Shown here in pieces: positions 61,701 to 64,000 of a DNA stretch of 64,000 nucleotides; the first letter of the stretch is position 1, and each line of letters opens with the position of its first letter. A model generated the notes under the pieces. That model ran no database searches, had not been told where the DNA came from, and saw only the letters and a list, made by a program, of their open reading frames with translations. The translations under genes were made by a program, and so were the position numbers. Source of the stretch: Membranipora membranacea (taxonomy: Eukaryota; Bryozoa; Gymnolaemata; Cheilostomatida; Membraniporidae); assembly GCA_914767715.1 (NCBI GenBank), contig OU612068.1, positions 4,588,001 through 4,652,000 of the forward strand, in the 5' to 3' direction.

Positions 61701-63679
61701 GAAGGAAGCTTATATAGAGCAGGTAGCCATGGTACAACATCAGCTAGAGGTGCAGAATAACGTGGTGAGAAAACTGGAGGAAAAGGAGAGGATACTACAG
61801 AGCGCCATCGCTAATCAGGAGAAAGAACTCAAGTATGTATTACATCATCAGCATCATTATCATCATCACCATCACCATCATTAGCTGATGAAGATAAATG
61901 GTGATACCCTAATAAAACTTGATTGTAATCTTATCATGGGATCACAGACTGGTAGAAACATTTGTAGAGTTTCGGGAAATGACTATGTTGACACACATAT
62001 AGGCTACTAAACTGTGCACCATGTCCAGGCGAATTCCTACCCGACCAATCTTGCTTCACTTGACACTGTCCAGGAGGGAAGCTGATGGAACCATGACAAA
62101 CTAAGTCACGGCAACTGATTGAAATATCAATTTGCAGAGTTTTGTGTCCTGCAATGTGATTTGTGTAGCTTTGCAGCCTTTATATGATAATGAGTGCAAA
62201 CGTCAAGATGTTTTTGGGTGGGATAAGTTTGTTTTGGAGGAATGGCGATCTTGCTCTCAGACACAATGGATGTGTCTGTATTTGCTGAGTCACACTCGAT
62301 TGTTTGTAACTTGTTGCTCGCTTCTCCTGGCATACCATATAGAACCGAGCTGCAGTGATATAAATGGAAGCGTCCTTCACAAAATTTATCATGGTCACTT
62401 TATTCTAATTTAAGTTCGATCTAGGTTATACAAAATAGGACTCTATTCACGCTGTAACCTTGTAACCATTTGATCGATAAGATTATGACACACATATGAT
62501 GGCTGTGTCAAGGACAATCTGCCGAGCGGTGCAATTTTGTTGGAGGAGGTTTTTTGTTTATTTGCACACAGCTACTGGAAATCCTGCTTCAGATGAAATG
62601 CCAGTATATCTGGAATCTGACCACCATAAGTGTCACCAACAGATGTCCAGTTTCTTACATCAGATGTCCAGATGCCAGGATTTACAAATTAGCATTTTGA
62701 TTATTACCCTTGTTGTCGTCCTATTGAATTTTGACTCTGACATAGATTATGATCTATTGTGCTAAACTTGGATATCTCTTGCTATATCTACTGGCATCGG
62801 TGACCTTTAGAACACTCAAACACCGCGCTTAGCCGCCGCTGTGGTTTTACCAGATCAAGAGGGACAAGAAGGAGCAGCAGGAACTGAAAGCGCTAGCCAA
62901 TCCTGCCTAACTATGATCTGCAGATGTGTACCTGTACAACATCCATCATGCCTGTCTCTTATTAATCTATTCATCAGAGTGGATCAGTCCTCCACAGCAG
63001 AAGGTATCCCTCGCTCATCGATCCAGCTCAGATTGATGTGTACCTGACTGACCCTGTGCCATGTGCTGAGCAGGTGTTTTCTCTTCTCGAGACTTCACTT
63101 GACTTTCTTTGTCTCGCCGTTTCACAGTTTTGGAGCATGACAATATGCAGCTGAGGTTCTCTTTTTCCTGAAGTGAACTTTTTGAATTTGGCCAAGGTAC
63201 TTCTGACCTTGCTCATGTTAATACCTCATTAGCCTCACCTGGCTCTAATCCTAATCTGTGTCCATATTTTTCTCTTCACCGCAAAAAAAACTTTTTTGTC
63301 TTCATGTTTTATTAATGCATGTAAAATATTTTCTTAATTTAGATAAACCACAATTTTTCAACCTGATAACTTATTATGTATATAACAGTCTTGTTGTTCG
63401 AAGCTCCTTCCGTTCCTTTTTGCAAATCCTCTTCTGTGTTCAAATACTAACTGTGTAAAACTGAAAACTGTGTATTAATCTGGTCGTGTTTATTTGGACA
63501 GTTTGCGGACGCAGGCGATGGAGAGTTATAAGCGTAAAGCTATGGAGAGTTCACAGACAGCTGCCGATCTGAAGTTACATCTGGAGAAATATCACTCTCA
63601 GCTCAGAGAGGCACAGACTGCTGTCGCTGATAAAACTACATCACTCGATCAGCAGTCCTTTAAATACAAGAGAATAGTT
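46738..63679 (+). CDS. RNF20: BRE1/RNF20-RNF40 histone H2B E3 ubiquitin ligase, C-terminus beyond window
   Basis: Seventeen exons, 878 codons in frame: 46738-46836, 47641-47767, 48373-48477, 48887-49102, 49450-49651, 49927-50056, 50389-50553, 50983-51051, 51375-51500, 51962-52135, 52980-53279, 53745-53917, 54460-54544, 57508-57690, 60867-60995, 61660-61832, 63502-63679. The protein is almost wholly coiled coil. Diagnostic blocks include [90 protein letters not shown] and [13 protein letters not shown], in family order. The catalytic RING comes roughly 80-90 residues later in relatives and must lie past the right edge. With a RAD6-type E2 the family monoubiquitinates histone H2B (Lys120 in mammals), coupling transcription to H3K4 and H3K79 methylation. 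One intron has a GC donor. Confidence 0.96.
51561..51800 (+). repeat. 73-bp tandem repeat in BRE1 intron 9
   Basis: Three full periods, marked by GT(A/T)(A/T)GTCCTAATATCTC at 51622, 51695 and 51768, with a partial copy in front (51561-51621). Unit spacing is exactly 73 bp. Confidence 0.9.
52713..52770 (+). CDS. Candidate cassette exon in BRE1 intron 10
   Basis: A 58-base stretch between CCAACTAG and a GTGAGA donor reads [19 protein letters not shown] in the phase that exon 10 delivers. It leaves phase 1, which fits a second acceptor 4 bases inside exon 11 (52984). Skipping it gives the length of known BRE1 proteins, so it is optional at best. Confidence 0.35.
54955..55135 (+). repeat. Direct repeat of about 128 bp period in BRE1 intron 13
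   Basis: TCTTGATTG(C/T)GTCATCAAT plus the following AAAATCTCT…CCAAGTGCC-like sequence occurs at 54955 and again at 55083, separated by AT-rich simple repeats ((TATC)n at 54895-54925, (TA)n at 55063-55077). Confidence 0.6.
56571..56613 (+). repeat. GGCTGGCTGGATGGTT minisatellite
   Basis: Nearly three units of 16 bases. Confidence 0.8.
57691..60866 (+). other. BRE1 intron 14
   Basis: A 3.2-kb intron. I found no gene, RNA or clear repeat in it. Confidence 0.6.
61465..61612 (+). repeat. 25-26-bp tandem array with inverted mate in BRE1 intron 15
   Basis: TAAAGTATCCCACAATGCA occurs three times (from about 61469, 61493 and 61516). An inverted GTTGCATTGTGGGA lies at 61598-61611. Confidence 0.75.
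61833..63501 (+). other. BRE1 intron 16
   Basis: A 1.7-kb intron with a (CAT)n run at 61844-61881 immediately after the donor. No gene seen. Confidence 0.6.
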
Positions 63680-64000
63680 GTGAGTTACCTCCCTACACTG
63701 TATAGTACATATTCCTGATAAATCATGTTGTTATGAAGTTGCCAATCCTCCCCCTCCCTCCTCTCCTTTCTCACCCTTCACCATATCATTTTCTGTCTCT
63801 CGGAAACTCCAACCAGATAGAACCAGAAATTTATCCAGTTTTTTTAGATCTTTATCGAATTAATTTGTCTCAAAGAATTTAACATGGTAATGGATATATG
63901 GGAACTCGCTGAACTTCGAACAAGCCGCTGTCACGTTAAGGCGTATATGAGATATGTGTGTTGGATATTATCTACACTATATCACCTAAGAAGGGAATTG

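Overview
The window is animal nuclear DNA. It is AT-rich, its genes are split by short GT-AG introns (roughly 100-3000 bp), and it is crowded with small palindromic transposons, tRNA-derived SINEs and dead LINEs. Two conserved animal genes (a PRRC1 orthologue and a BRE1/RNF20-type histone H2B ubiquitin ligase) and an NRF-6-like acyltransferase fix it as metazoan. The compact introns and lineage-specific small families suggest a marine invertebrate, possibly a sponge, but the sequence does not settle the phylum.

Left part (1-13 kb): a block of about 7.6 kb is duplicated in tandem. Each unit carries the end of a small GNAT-type acetyltransferase gene followed by a five-exon gene for an acidic protein of unknown family with a single membrane segment. 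The first GNAT copy is cut by the left edge. The second is a pseudogene with a frameshift, a truncated exon and a dead LINE inside it. A LINE tail lies at 12.1-13.0 kb. Middle (14-23 kb): a 13-exon NRF-6-like membrane O-acyltransferase, with a possible alternative first exon, a SINE and two palindromes in its introns.

23.5-33.4 kb: two intact GNAT genes on the minus strand flank the most striking gene of the window, an uninterrupted 304-codon gene (29921-30835) encoding a homologue of the enterobacterial alpha-pore-forming toxin ClyA/HlyE. It has a eukaryotic TATA box, no Shine-Dalgarno sequence and a probable 3'UTR intron, and it sits between host-type intron-bearing genes. This looks like horizontal transfer from bacteria followed by adaptation to host expression. 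A 2.07-kb fold-back element fills intron 2 of the left-hand GNAT gene.

34.8-38.9 kb: an eight-exon PRRC1 on the minus strand. 39-46.7 kb: a transposon-rich spacer with two truncated LINEs joined head to head, a 385-bp inverted repeat, and MITEs with clear target-site duplications. 46.7 kb to the right edge: a BRE1/RNF20 orthologue with 17 coding exons visible. Its RING domain lies beyond the window. PRRC1 and BRE1 are divergently transcribed. I see no operon-like arrangement; apart from the GNAT/acidic-protein pairing, the genes are not obviously linked in function.
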